DNA of 64,000 bases, taken from Sesamum alatum (Eukaryota > Streptophyta > Magnoliopsida > Lamiales > Pedaliaceae). Location of the stretch: contig JACGWO010000011.1 of the NCBI GenBank assembly GCA_034509735.1, positions 23,606,979 to 23,670,978 on the forward strand, written 5' to 3'. This document shows positions 34,935 to 45,300 of the stretch, piece after piece (position 1 is the first letter of the stretch; each line of letters starts with the position of its first letter). The notes below the pieces were generated by a model that worked only from the letters and a program-made list of their open reading frames with translations, ran no database searches and had not been told where the DNA came from. The position numbers were made by a program, and so were the translations under genes.

Positions 34935-35115
34935 ACGGTCAAAGTGAGCCCCTTTATTCTGAATTCAATAATTCAGAATGAATCAAATCTCCCCAAGTAG
35001 AATTCGAACCCACGACCAATCAGTTAACAACCGATCGCTCTACCACTGAGCTACTGAGGATCAACGGAGAGTAGATCTCATAGAGTTCAATTCTCTTCCT
35101 CAACCCATTTTGTTT
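34935..35115 (-). other. Plastid-derived DNA (NUPT) around trnN-GUU
   Basis: The sequence on both sides of the tRNA (AATTCAATAATTCAGAATGA before it and GATCTCATAGAGTTCAATTC after it) agrees with the plastid trnN neighbourhood as I remember it. The insert has picked up mostly C/T and G/A changes, as methylated nuclear copies do. Exact ends are not certain. Confidence 0.7.
34989..35060 (-). tRNA. trnN-GUU: tRNA-Asn(GUU), plastid-type copy in nuclear DNA, probably inactive
   Basis: A 72-nt cloverleaf on the minus strand: acceptor TCCTCAG/TTGGGGA, D arm AGCTCAGTGGTAGAGC, anticodon arm ATCGG-TTGTTAA-CTGAT with anticodon GTT, and T loop TTCGAAT. This is the plastid trnN-GUU form. Some stems now hold G-T pairs (GTGGG with TCTAC in the T stem), as expected for a decayed copy. 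Nuclear expression cannot be judged from sequence. Confidence 0.8.
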
Positions 35116-35789
35116 TATAGTTATGGGTTGTAGATTTTTATTTGTTTATTTGTAATACAAGTATAAAAATATATATACATATAAATATAAATAATGATTT
35201 ATATTAAAAAATTATATTGTAATAAATATAAAGAAATAATTATTAGCCTATTTTAATAATGATTGAATAAAACATTCATTGTTGATTTAATAAAATTGTG
35301 CATTGATTTATTGATTAATGATAAAAATTAAAAAAAATTGAAGTATTGCGACTAACTTTGCAATTTATTTAACAGTTTTTTGTATCCAAAAAAAATTCGT
35401 AAATTGTGGGACCACAAAGCAAATCCCCATTCTTTGTCGGACCAAAAAAGCAATATAGAGATTGATAGATTTCTGCCACTTGCCGTTAAAATTTAATGGG
35501 AAAAGATTTTGGGACTAACTTTGTAATTTTTTTAATAATTTTAGAATAAAAAATAAAATTCTGTATATCATGGACACCGCCCTTTTCTTATGGGGCCAAA
35601 TATGCAATTTAGCGTGGGTAATTAAGGGGCCAGCTGGTGTACGTGTGGATAATATTAATTGTTAATGTTTTGGGCCTTGAGTAAATGTTTTATGATCGGA
35701 CTAGGCCCAAGTTTGAACGCCTACGTAGTTCTAAGGGTATGGAGTACTGTATTTTTATTTTAGATATGTCACCACAAAAGCATTCTTTG

Positions 35790-36225
35790 GCACCAAGTTT
35801 GCTGAAGGATCGTTTATACAAAGTCATGGGGTTAAGATGCTCTCCCTAGTGGAGAAACTCGAGAACCTTAAAGTTGGGCTTAACAATAACACGTACATTG
35901 ACGTGATCCTCCAGTCGCTTCCTCCGTTCTATGACCCGTTTGTTGTAAACTACAATATGAACGGACTTGAGAAGTCCATTCATGAGTTGATCAACATGCT
36001 GGTCCAATACGAGACAACGATCCACAAGTCAGCATTGGCGGTACTGATGGGAGAGGCTTCGACCTCCAAGGCGAATGGCAAGAGGGCCGGACGCTAGAAG
36101 AGGAAGAAGGGAAATGGGAAGACGGTTCCGGCCCCTGCTCGCGCTCCAGGCACCCTTGTTGCCCCGGTGGGACCGAGCAAAGGGAAAGGAAAGGTCTGTG
36201 GTTCTTAGAGGTCCAAGGCAAATGA
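35790..36225 (+). pseudogene. Copia element A gag, 5'-truncated
   Basis: Enters mid-Gag with TKFAEGSFIQSHGVKMLSLV, then GLNNNTYIDVILQSLPPFYD and NGLEKSIHELINMLVQYE, which is standard copia Gag (UBN2-type) sequence. A stop comes after GKRAGR at 36097. The 5' LTR, leader and N-terminal Gag are missing: the sequence before about 35785 is unrelated. Confidence 0.85.
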
Positions 36226-36710
36226 TGTCTGCATGCATTGCCAAGGTAAGGGGTATTGGAAGAGGGAGTGCCTACAACTCCTCTCCAACCCAGGTATGTT
36301 TGTGGTTGAAGTAGACATGATAACTAATTCTGCTTCATGGGTATTGGCTACCGGGTGTGATGCTCACATCTGCAATGATTTGCAGGCACTGCAAAGAAGC
36401 AGAAGGCTAACCAAGGATGAGATGATCTTGAAGCTAGGCGATGGCAAGGTGTTGCGTAAGCCGTAGGATCAATGGAGTTAGCCATTAGTAGTCATGTTAG
36501 GATTGTACTAAACGACTGTTTCTATGTACCTAGCATGATTAAAAATATTGTATCTATCCCGGTCCTTGACAAGGAGGGATATTCATTTACCATCAATAAA
36601 AATGGTTTTTTTTTTCATATAAAGGATGGTATATCTCATTTGCTTGGTACATTGGTAAATGGTCAGTACATCTTCAACAGTCGAATTGGATTATAACTGC
36701 GGAACACAAA
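36226..36710 (+). pseudogene. Copia element A CCHC knuckle and protease, inactivated
   Basis: The knuckle reads CMHCQGKGYWKREC: the expected His is Tyr. The protease motif reads WVLATGCDAHICND, with Ala where the catalytic Asp of D-T-G should stand. A stop at 36464 precedes MELAISSHVRIVLNDCFYVP and the rest of the protease/linker (ISIPVLDKEGYSF-like). Both changes would abolish function even if the frame were open. Confidence 0.8.
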
Positions 36711-36734
36711 CAAAAATGGGATAATCATGATCAC

Positions 36735-37759
36735 ACATAGGTATGGCATGCAAGGTTACGTCATATCTCTAAAGATAGGATAAGAAGGTTGGGGGACTCA
36801 AAGAGTCTAGAAATAAACGATTTGGACAACCTACCGACCTGCGAATCCTGTCTGAAGGGAAAGATGACCAAGAAACCCTTTGTCGGACAAAGCACGCTAG
36901 CCAACGGTCTGTTAGATTTGATCCATACGGACATCTGTGGCCCACTAAATACTCAGGCTAGAGGTGGGTACTCGTACTTCATAACCTTTACCGATAATCA
37001 CTCACGGTATGGTTATGTTTACCTGATGAGGTACAAGTCTGAAGCCTTTGGAAGGTTTAAGGATAGACTTGAAGTAGAGAACCAAACCGGTCGAAAGATC
37101 AAAGCCCTTCGGTCGGACCGAGGTGGAGAGTATTTGAGTGGTGAGTTTACTGATTACCTAAAAGAGAATGGGATTCTCTCTCAGTGCACCCCTCCTGAAA
37201 CACCACAGCTTAATGGTGTGTCTGAAAGGAGGAATCGGACCTTGTTGGACATGGTCCGATCCATGATGAGTTTTACCGAACTCCCCTTATCCTTCTGGGG
37301 ATACGCTCTTGAGACGGCGGTCAAAGTTTTGAACTTGGCGCCATCTAAGAAGATATCCCAAACGCCATATGAGATATGGCATGGCAAGCCTGCCTCCTAC
37401 AAATATTTAAAAGTGTGGGGTTGCCCCGCATATGTCAAGAGATTAGTGGGAGATAAACTAGACTCGAGGTCTAGTTTATGCAGGTTCATCGGCTATCCGA
37501 AAGAAACTGCGGGGTATTATTTCTATGATCCCTCAGAGCAAAAGATTTTTGTCTCGCGAAACGCAGTGTTCTTGGAAAAGGATTTTTCATCGGACAGTCG
37601 GCGCGATGAGGTACTCCTTGAGGAATCAAGTGAGGTACCCCATGAGGCGGCAGTGACATCTGAGCCTGTAGTTCCCACTGATAATGTTCCAATCCCCCGT
37701 AGGTCGGCTAGAGTATCCCATGCACCTGATAGGTATGGATTTTTGGGCCTGACCGGCTA
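36735..37759 (+). pseudogene. Copia element A integrase, nearly intact
   Basis: The zinc-binding part WHARLRHISKDRIRRL ... CESCLKGKM precedes the open frame. The catalytic triad is present: Asp in LIHTDICGP, Asp in ALRSDRGGEY and Glu in NGVSERRN. The insertion-site region SFWGYALETAVKVLNLAPSK and the GYPKETAGYYFYDP C-terminal block follow. The frame ends at a single TAG (37758-37760), and the same frame continues directly as reverse transcriptase, so one nonsense change separates the two domains. Confidence 0.85.
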
Positions 37760-37760
37760 G

Positions 37761-38888
37761 TTGGATAATGATTCAAAGATGTGCGGAGAAGCGATGTCGG
37801 ACATCGATTCGGATAAGTGGCTTGAGGCCATGAAATCCGAGATGGACTCGATGGGTACAAACCAGGTTTGGACCGTAGTGGACCAACCCAAAGGGGTAAA
37901 ACCGGTAGGGTATAAATGGGTCTACAAACGTAAGCCTGGACCTGACGGGGAGGTTACAACCTTCAAAGCCGGGCTTGTGGCGAAAAGGTACACTCAGCGA
38001 CCCGGGGTCGACTTTGTGGAAACCTACTCGCCCGTAGCAATAGCTAAGTCCATTCGGATATTGCTTGCCATAGCAACATGGTATGACTATGAAACATGGC
38101 AGATGGACGTGAAAATGGCCTTCCTCAACGATTTCGTAGAGGAACAGATCTATATGGATCAGCCGGAAGGTTTCACAACTGTTGGAGAAGAGCAGAAGGT
38201 CTGCCGTCTCCAAAGGTCCATCTATGGCCTCAAACAAGCTTCCCGAAGCTGGAACATACATTTTGATGAAGTCATATGGGGATATGATTTCATCAAGAAC
38301 GAGTCCGATCCTTGTGTATACAAGAAGATCAGTGGGAGCTCGGTTGTGTTTCTAGTGCTTTACGTGGATGACATCTTGCTCATTGGGAAAGATGCTAAAA
38401 TGTTGGGTACCACTAAAGCTTGGTTGTCAACGCAATTCTCCATGAAGGATATGGGCGAGGCTTCCTACATCCTTGGTATCAAGATCTACACGGATAGATC
38501 TAGAAGGATGTTAGGAATGGCCCAGTCCTCGTATATTGAGAAGGTCTTGAAGAGATTCAAGATGGAGAATTCAAAACGAGGATTCCTTCCTATGAGGCAT
38601 GGAATTAAGTTATCCAAGAAGCAGTCTCCTAAGACTGATGAGGAGCTTAAACGGATGTTGGACATCCACTATGCTTCATCCGTAGGCAGCATACAGTATG
38701 TTGTTCAGTGCACTAAAACTGATGTGGCTTTCGCTTTGAGCGCAACTAGTCGATATCAGCCGTGTGCCGGGGAGGCACACTGGAGTGCGGTCAAAACTAT
38801 CCTGAAGTACCTGAAAAGGACTAAGGACATGTTCTTGATATACGGCAGTGGAGAGTTCATACTGGAAGACTATAGCGACACTAGCTTT
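37761..38888 (+). pseudogene. Copia element A reverse transcriptase, open frame
   Basis: Over 370 codons open. Contains WLEAMKSEMDSMGTNQVW, GYKWVYKRKPGPDG, METWQMDVKMAFLNDFVEEQ (first catalytic Asp in DVKMAFLN), VCRLQRSIYGLKQASRSWN and the catalytic LYVDDILLIG. Then FSMKDMGEASYILGIKI and the linker to RNase H. All catalytic positions look intact. The frame is lost near 38890 (YSDTSFPIG then a stop), where RNase H starts. Confidence 0.9.
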
Positions 38889-39345
38889 CCAATTGGATGA
38901 CGACGATGCCAAGTCTCAGTCTGGTTATGTGTTCAAACTAAATGGTCGCATGGTTACTTTGAAGGGTCCCAAGTAGGCTACCACGGTGGACTCCACCATA
39001 GAGTTTTAAATACATAGCGGCTTTGGAAGCTGCTAAGGAGACGGTTTGGTTGATGAGCTACATCCAAGAATTGGGTGTAGTGCCTAGCATTGCTAAGCCT
39101 GTAGTTATCTTCTATGTTAACAACGGGGCGATACCTCTAGCAAAGGAACCGAGATCTCATCACGATCCAAGCATATTCTTAGATGCTACCATCTGCTTAG
39201 GGAGATGGATAGCAAGAGTGACGTTCAATTGGACCGAGTCATCTCCGTAGAAAATATAGCAGATCCACTTGCTAAGCCGGTGTCGCAAGTTGCCCATACT
39301 CACCATCTGGATAAGAGATTCGAGGTCAATGGGCGATTGGCTTTA
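38860..39345 (+). pseudogene. Copia element A RNase H, frameshifted
   Basis: The expected YSDASFQSDDDDAKSQSGYV continues in another frame from 38885. A stop falls inside GPK...ATTVDST near 38974, and the EAEYIAA block is cut. ETVWLMSYIQELGVVPSIAK and NNGAIPLAKEPRSHH are legible at 39041-39160. Confidence 0.75.
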
Positions 39346-39360
39346 GGTCAAGTGGGAGAT
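39346..39360 (+). other. Polypurine tract of copia element A
   Basis: TCAAGTGGGAGATTG stands directly before the LTR start TGTTAGAATAAG. Confidence 0.7.
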
Positions 39361-41901
39361 TGTTAGAATAAGTGACCAGAATGCCAATAAGTTTGGCGAT
39401 TTGTAACCTATTTGACAACTTGATGTAAATGTAATATTATTATGTGATTAATAAAATAAGTGTTCGTCACTATTGGTGTTTACTTTGTTGCGCTCATTTC
39501 ACATATGTTAAAATGGTGTTTTACTTATATCGCAACAAAGCCCACAGACCACGGTTAACAACTCATGCAGTTGGGCCACGCATTGGATGGTGGTCATGAA
39601 ACCAACTGATTAAGAGTTGGGTCTAAAACGTTTTAAGTCGAGGACCTCAAGACAGGGCATCGAGAGTCCTATTGAGACTTGCATCAAGAGTCGTGTTCAT
39701 TGGATGAGTGTCGTATTTCATCGACAACAGGCGTGGGACGCCTACACGATCTTGATGGGTTGGTCGACTGGGGTCGAGCCGACTGGACTGACTCGCGGGG
39801 ATCATCATATGGAAACCTTGGAGGCTTGGTCGGTATGATTGGATTTTCTCGGTTTCGATAGTACGGGAGTAGTCCTCCGACTGGAGGAATCATAGCAGTC
39901 ACGTGCACAGGACGGTTGTATCTTGGATTTGGCGAGAGCTGATCATTCTGTAAGATGATCATTATAAGCCTCGTCCAGTGCAGTCGAAATGTGTAGCGAG
40001 GACCATGCGTTCCAAGAAGAGGATCCGTCCCCTGTCAGTATGTGACAGAGGTATCTCCTATGCACTCGGAGACACGTTCAAGCTGTTTAAAGCTGTGGCC
40101 AAGCCCAACTATGAGGTACATTAGCAGGTGTTGCAATAATACGTAAATGAGTTTTTTTTGGTACAATCACTCTATTGTCCACTTCTAATAAACGTGATTA
40201 ACCCAATTCTGGATCATCTTCTGGAATCGTATAACTGTCAAAAGTGAGTGACTGTTCATCGGAACTGTTATAGTCCGAATACTCATAAGTCCAGTACGAT
40301 TGATGTCCAATAGCTTTGATAGTAATGGCTGGATCTACTACTACCTCATCCACTGAATATAAGAGAGCAAATGATGGTATAGCAATGAACATCAGGATGA
40401 TACTAGGAAATATAGTCCATAGAATCTCGATAGTAGTTCCATGAACAATCCTTGATTTCCTGTGTCGATGCAATGAAGCATACGTAGTCTCGAGTATTAA
40501 GCATAGATACATAGTCAAGGATGGGAACCGACGCCCAATTCCATACCCTAGACTGAGGTAGGGAGACGGTAGACGGAAGGACCGTACCCGTACGAAATCG
40601 GCGCCTAAATGGTCACGCCAACATTCACCTAGTCTCTAGTGCCATGGACCGTTGCTAGACGGCCACCCATGGTAACGGGCCCTTGTGGGACACGGGCCCA
40701 AGTCTAGCTGAGGGTGAACCTAAAGGGTCACACACAAATCACCGAGAAGGTTGAGAGATTGACTTGGAGTCAATCTCGAAGGACATATAAGTAATTGGAT
40801 TACTTAAGGGATAGTCCATTGGATGGACGGGCCGATATTGTATTAGGCCCTCGTTTAATCGGTAAATTGAATTTATCGATTAAATATGGAAAGTCGAGAT
40901 GTTGGATCGTTTGATTGGATTAAAAGACCAACGGGAATAATTTAAGTGGACATTAAATTTGATTTAATTTTGGGTTCATCGTAATTAGATTACGATAAAA
41001 TCCGGTCCATTAAATTTTGACCCGAGAGGAGAAATAATTCCTATTTTGGAATAGGAAGAAGTTAGACTTCTTCCCATATTGAGCATGGCTGAAATTCTCC
41101 CTTGGAGGAAGCAAAATTCAGCCATGTTCCATGCAAGGTGGCGGTTGACTTGTCTCTTTTGGTAAGAGACAAATCAACTCCAATCAAGTCCTTCCCTTTT
41201 GGTATGATTTGATCATACCTTAAAAGTTGGTAGGCTTGATTGAAGAATTAATGGTGATTGATTGGGATGTATCTAGACATCCTTGGATGAACCTAGACAC
41301 ATTCCAATAATCACATTAATTATGTATATATATATGAGTATATACAACACCTTGTGCATGAGAATCATTATTCATCTTTTTCAAGGAAAAAGAGAATAAA
41401 TTCAGCCTCTCCTCTCTCTCCCAATCTCGGCTCTCTCTCTCCCATTCCACTGGTGTTCTTCACTTGATTTTGAATCAAAAGGAAGAACAAAGTAGGTTTA
41501 AGAGAACACTAATTCATAGTGTTCTTCTCTTGAACCGATTCCTTCCTAAACCCATTTTCTTCTAGCAAAGAAGACGTGAGTTTTTTCCGGTGTGGTGTGG
41601 ATCACCTTTGAAGAATCTATACATTTGGATTTCGTGAGCATTCGATGAAGGAACAACGCAAGTAGCCGAGCATACGTGAAATCATCAAACGTAACGATTT
41701 TATTACGCTTTGATAGTTTTAACATTTCATCTATGCCCTATGTGTTATATGTATGTTTTAAACAATAATACATCCTACATCGAACGCCCGGTTGAGCACC
41801 CAAGGGTACACCCCTTGGGACACGTTTATTTAAATTTTCGCACCATTATCGCTTTCTCGCTTCCCCTCGCGCTCTCGGGCGGATCCGCTTGTCCTTCAAC
41901 A
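39361..41901 (+). mobile_element. 3' LTR of copia element A, with a mitochondrial insert
   Basis: Begins TGTTAGAATAAGTGACC after the polypurine tract and closes CTTGTCCTTCAACA (41901). Shared words with 19066-19589 cover its first 540 bp. A pyrimidine-rich leader (41405-41450) and a CGAACGCCCGG...ACACCCCTTGGGACACG tail match the LTR end at 420-465. The length of about 2.5 kb includes roughly 430 bp of cox2-derived sequence. The element's 5' LTR is not in the window. ORFs within are accidental except the cox2 remnant. Confidence 0.75.
40098..40525 (-). pseudogene. cox2: Mitochondrial cox2 fragment (NUMT) inside the LTR
   Basis: The minus-strand frame reads [20 protein letters not shown], then [40 protein letters not shown] and [20 protein letters not shown]. 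This is plant cytochrome c oxidase subunit II from the second transmembrane region to the start of the CuA domain. At 40198 the frame meets TAA where Gln is expected, then goes on as [19 protein letters not shown] and [13 protein letters not shown] to about 40098. The upstream end (ASLHRHRK, where the helix linker should be) has a short deletion. Thr and Pro in [11 protein letters not shown] sit at positions I recall as C-to-U edited (Met, Leu) in angiosperms, so the copy looks like unedited mitochondrial DNA. Not functional. Confidence 0.9.
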
Positions 41902-43167
41902 TAATCATAGTGTCCCCTGCCAGACCATGAACTAGGACCAGTATCAGTAGGACAGGAGCTCGGACCTCATCATGCACACCACTAGCGTATGATGAAAAAA
42001 TTTCTAGCTCAGCTACATCGAAAAACATCCTTTGGGTCTAGTCCATCTGTTAGTCTTCTATGCAGTTAGGGTTCGTTACTGGACGGGGCAGTCACTGCAT
42101 CAAAGAGCTCATGCACCTTGTCCTCACCATAGCAAGTCTAATTATAATATTTCATCATAAAACTTTTCAGACATAAGTCAAAATTAACGTTGCCTGGTGT
42201 TTTGAACCTTTTGGTTTTCACTTTCAACAAGGGCACCTAATCTTATTGTTGTTGATATGCCCACGCGTAAACTTTGCCCATTTTATGAAACCTTTAACAT
42301 CCTCCTCAAACTCTCGTCTAATACCCACCCTTCCCGCCAGGTTCTTCTCATACATTCGTCTCCTCAATTGTCTTAACATGATGATCACTACACATACACA
42401 TGTATTAATCGTCACTACTAATATATACTTAACATTCAAATATAGAAGTTAAAAACTACAATTAAACAACATTTTGACAAAAAATGGTTCCAATTGTTAC
42501 CTGGATAACCAACTCAAAAGATCAATGGTACACGAGAAAAGGATGCTATTGTCTTTAATATACTTGAAAATCAGAGAGAATTGAGAGTCTGTGTGGTTTA
42601 ACAATTTAAGGGAGTAAGAACAAATGAAATGAAAGCAACATACACACACACCCACACAATATATATATATATATATATAATATTTTGGAACGGATAAACG
42701 GGTTTTGGGACGGAAAACTAGCCATTAAAATATAGCAGTTAGAGTTTGGAGCAACTTTTGGAACGGATATATAGCCATTGTGGAAATAGCCATTATTTTT
42801 TGTGACGGGTAAACAAATTTGGAATGCGAAAAATATTTTGTTACAAATTTTCGAATGGATTGTGTAAGACGTTTGGAACGACGGATCTACGTTAACCGTC
42901 TGAAATTTAAAACTACCAACCCAAAATAGTAGGCAAAATAGTAATGGATTTTATTTTGGAATAGGATTTGGAACAATCTCTAGATAAATTAATTTTGTAA
43001 CGGCTTCTACAACGGGTTACCCATGCCAAAAAAATATTAACTTCTTAAAAATGACTTGCTTACATCATCTGCTCAAATATGTTCCAATTGCGACACAAAA
43101 CCCGTCACAATTTGTGATGGATAGTATCCGCAAGGAAAACGCATTCCAACTCGGGTTTTTTATAGTG
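41902..43167 (-). mobile_element. CACTA element truncated by the copia LTR
   Basis: The right end TTTTTTATAGTG closes at 43167 (reading CACTATAAAAAACCCGAG on the minus strand). GGAACGGAT, TTGGGACGGA and CCCGTCACAATTTGTGA motifs lie in the last 480 bp, and a TNP2 N-terminal fragment lies inside (42440 downward). The left half is missing at the junction with the LTR end at 41901. Confidence 0.75.
41910..42440 (-). pseudogene. TNP2 transposase N-terminal fragment
   Basis: The minus strand reads MLRQLRRRMYEKN, then REFEEDVKGFIKWAKFTRGH and NNNKIRCPC, which parallels the first exon of the transposase at 9012. After several stops the downstream part gives QRMFFDVAELEIFSSYASG, again paralleling the intact order. 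Confidence 0.7.
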
Positions 43168-43384
43168 CAATTCCCATACCTACAAGTATTTGAGGGTATA
43201 GACCTTACCCATACCCAAAAGATATATTTCAATGGGTAAGAGTTTGTATTTGGGTCTAATATAAAAATTTTGGATTCAAATGTGAGCATTAGCTATTCTA
43301 GTGAATCTGGTATGTGTTTGGATATTGCGCGCCGATTAACAGATGCATAAGGAACCGATACTCAAACACCAGTACTAAGATATA

Positions 43385-44234
43385 CAATAGAACCTCGATA
43401 AATTAATACATCATAAATTAATAACTTTTCTAAAATAATAATTTTTTTTAGTCCCGACTTAGACCCAAGGTCAAAATTAATTATTTTGATAAATTAATAA
43501 GATAATAATTTTTCGTAAGACCCTTATATAAATTTATGGTCCTTTCAATATTATAAATTATTAATTCTATAAAATTACAAATATAACTAGGACAAGTTAG
43601 TAAAATATGATTCTATTGTTGTTTGCTTCTTGTTAAAATTTAAATCTAATTGTCTTCATCTCTAATTTTCCTTACGATATCCAAAAGCTCTGGTGTTGTG
43701 TTCTCATACTGCAACAAAAAATTGCGAAGAGTTGTTGCCGCTATGAGTGCTTTCTTTGCTGTAATTGGTTGCAGATCTTTTTAAGTGCATGTGGGGTGAT
43801 CTCTCTTGTACTCACATAGTGCTTTACATATTTGATCTGTCATGGTTGATTTTTGAACACATTTTCATTGTGAAGCCATGGTTGGTTGGTTTTGATTTCG
43901 ATTGACTAATGAAGAATATTTGACGTTGTTTATATAGTGGTTGATTTTCTTGCCATACGTGAAGTTGTTTAAGTTTTAACAAGTACTGCATACTATAATG
44001 AACTTTATTTTTTTTAGGGCGATGTATTATATTTAATTAGTCACATTGTATATGAACATTATTCAATTAGTCAATAGAATGTCTATGTTTTATTCATGAA
44101 GAATCATGTAGATTCATTGAATCAAAAAAAAATATATTTAAATTAATAAATTATTAATTTATTAATTAATTAATAATTTTTTAAATTAATAAAATTACGT
44201 GGTCCGATAGTATTAATTTATAGAGATTTTACTG
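43385..44234. mobile_element. Pogo/Tc1-mariner-like element remnant
   Basis: The ends read CAATAGAACCTCGATAAATTAATA-like on the left and inverted TATTAATTTATAGAGATTTTACTG on the right. This matches the CAGTA(A/G)AACCTCTATAAATTAATA ends I associate with plant pogo-like elements. A TA stands before the left end. The interior (43640-43900) has a minus-strand coding-like stretch with stops, too damaged to assign. Confidence 0.5.
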
Positions 44235-44986
44235 TGCATAAATGAAATCTATAAAGTACGATATGTATGTTTTATGACTGGAGCAGCTGAGGAATTAATT
44301 AGAGGTACAGAATTGTATATATTCCCCCAACCATTAATTTATTATTTGATGCCAAACCAATTGAGACCCTGTAATTAAATTTGAAGTTTAATTATTAATG
44401 GACGAAAAGGTATTTAATGTATGTCCAAAGTAGGACATGATCAATTGGAACTAGATCACGTAGCTAATTCAATCTTATCCCCTAATTAATCTATTTAATT
44501 ATAACGCAACTCAAATTGTTTAGTTCACTGTATAATTAATCCACTTGCGAGAATGACGTTACATCCATCATGTCGTCCACAGTCTCACTGGCTATAAATC
44601 AAAATATACTACTACCTTTGCATTTTTTATTATATTAAAACTATGTATGTTGTATTTTGTATTTTAATTAATTAGTAGATAAATATCAAGTGTATTAAAT
44701 TTATATCACTTAATTTATATATTTATGGAATATTTTATGTACATAATAATGTATATGTAGTATAAATTAGACGATGAAGTGTAACAGTACTTATATAATT
44801 TGCAAAAAGAAAAACGAAAGTTGCAATTTGTAGATGTACGTACAGCCATGGATGGATATGTTCTTAAGTCAAAAAGATGGTCGCCCCTTACCATTAAACG
44901 TGTTAACAGCATTCACTTTTAATAATTATTTTGATTACAAAGTTGACCTCAATAATTTTTATTTGTTTATTATATATATATATATG
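44235..44986. other. AT-rich spacer, no gene
   Basis: No coding similarity. A (TA)n run precedes the next element. Confidence 0.45.
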
Positions 44987-45300
44987 CACTATAAGAAATA
45001 TAACATTTCACAATGACTAATTGCTACGATTAATACTAAATAACCGTAGCACATAGTCATTAACCACGACCATACTACATTTGTCGGCGGTAGTTTTTGA
45101 GAGGGTGCCTAAAAATTTAACATGGTTAAAAACCATGCCGAATGTCTTTACCACGGTTCTAAGCCATGGTAAATAAGTTTTTCATGGTGGAAAAACTAAT
45201 TTTTGCATCAATTTTTATTTAACGTAGTTAATAATAGTTATTTACCACGATTTTTAACCGTCACTAAAAATATAATCAATAGTGATATTTTTTTCGTGTG
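44987..45300. mobile_element. Small CACTA-like non-autonomous element
   Basis: Starts CACTATAAGAAATAT and ends in an approximately inverted ATATTTTTTTCGTGTG. Between them AACCGTAG, CCACGGTT, CCATGGTAAATA and ACCACGATTTTTAACCGT motifs alternate in both orientations, like CACTA subterminal repeats. TA repeats on both sides hide the target duplication. Confidence 0.45.

Larger units (their letters stand above)
34221..35615. mobile_element. Mutator-like element carrying a plastid DNA fragment
   Basis: Starts GGCTAAATTGTTTTTTGATC and ends with the inverted GCAATTTAGCGT. Several inverted words (GGGACTAAnTTTGCAA types, TTTTTTGGTCCC / GGGACCAAAAAA) run inward for a few hundred bases from both ends. 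The flanks AGGTAATTA (34212-34220) and GGGTAATTA (35616-35624) look like a 9-bp duplication with one change. No transposase is seen; the middle holds the trnN segment. Confidence 0.7.

Noticed and set aside
34989..35060. Functional nuclear tRNA-Asn
   Set aside because: It is the plastid form with plastid flanks and weakened pairs inside a transposon; a working nuclear gene is unlikely.
37486..37692. Minus-strand frames across the copia integrase and RT
   Set aside because: They are complements of the coding strand with no motif.
40198..40518. Functional nuclear cox2 transfer
   Set aside because: No presequence, unedited codons left as Thr and Pro, a stop at a conserved Gln, and loss of the CuA ligand region.
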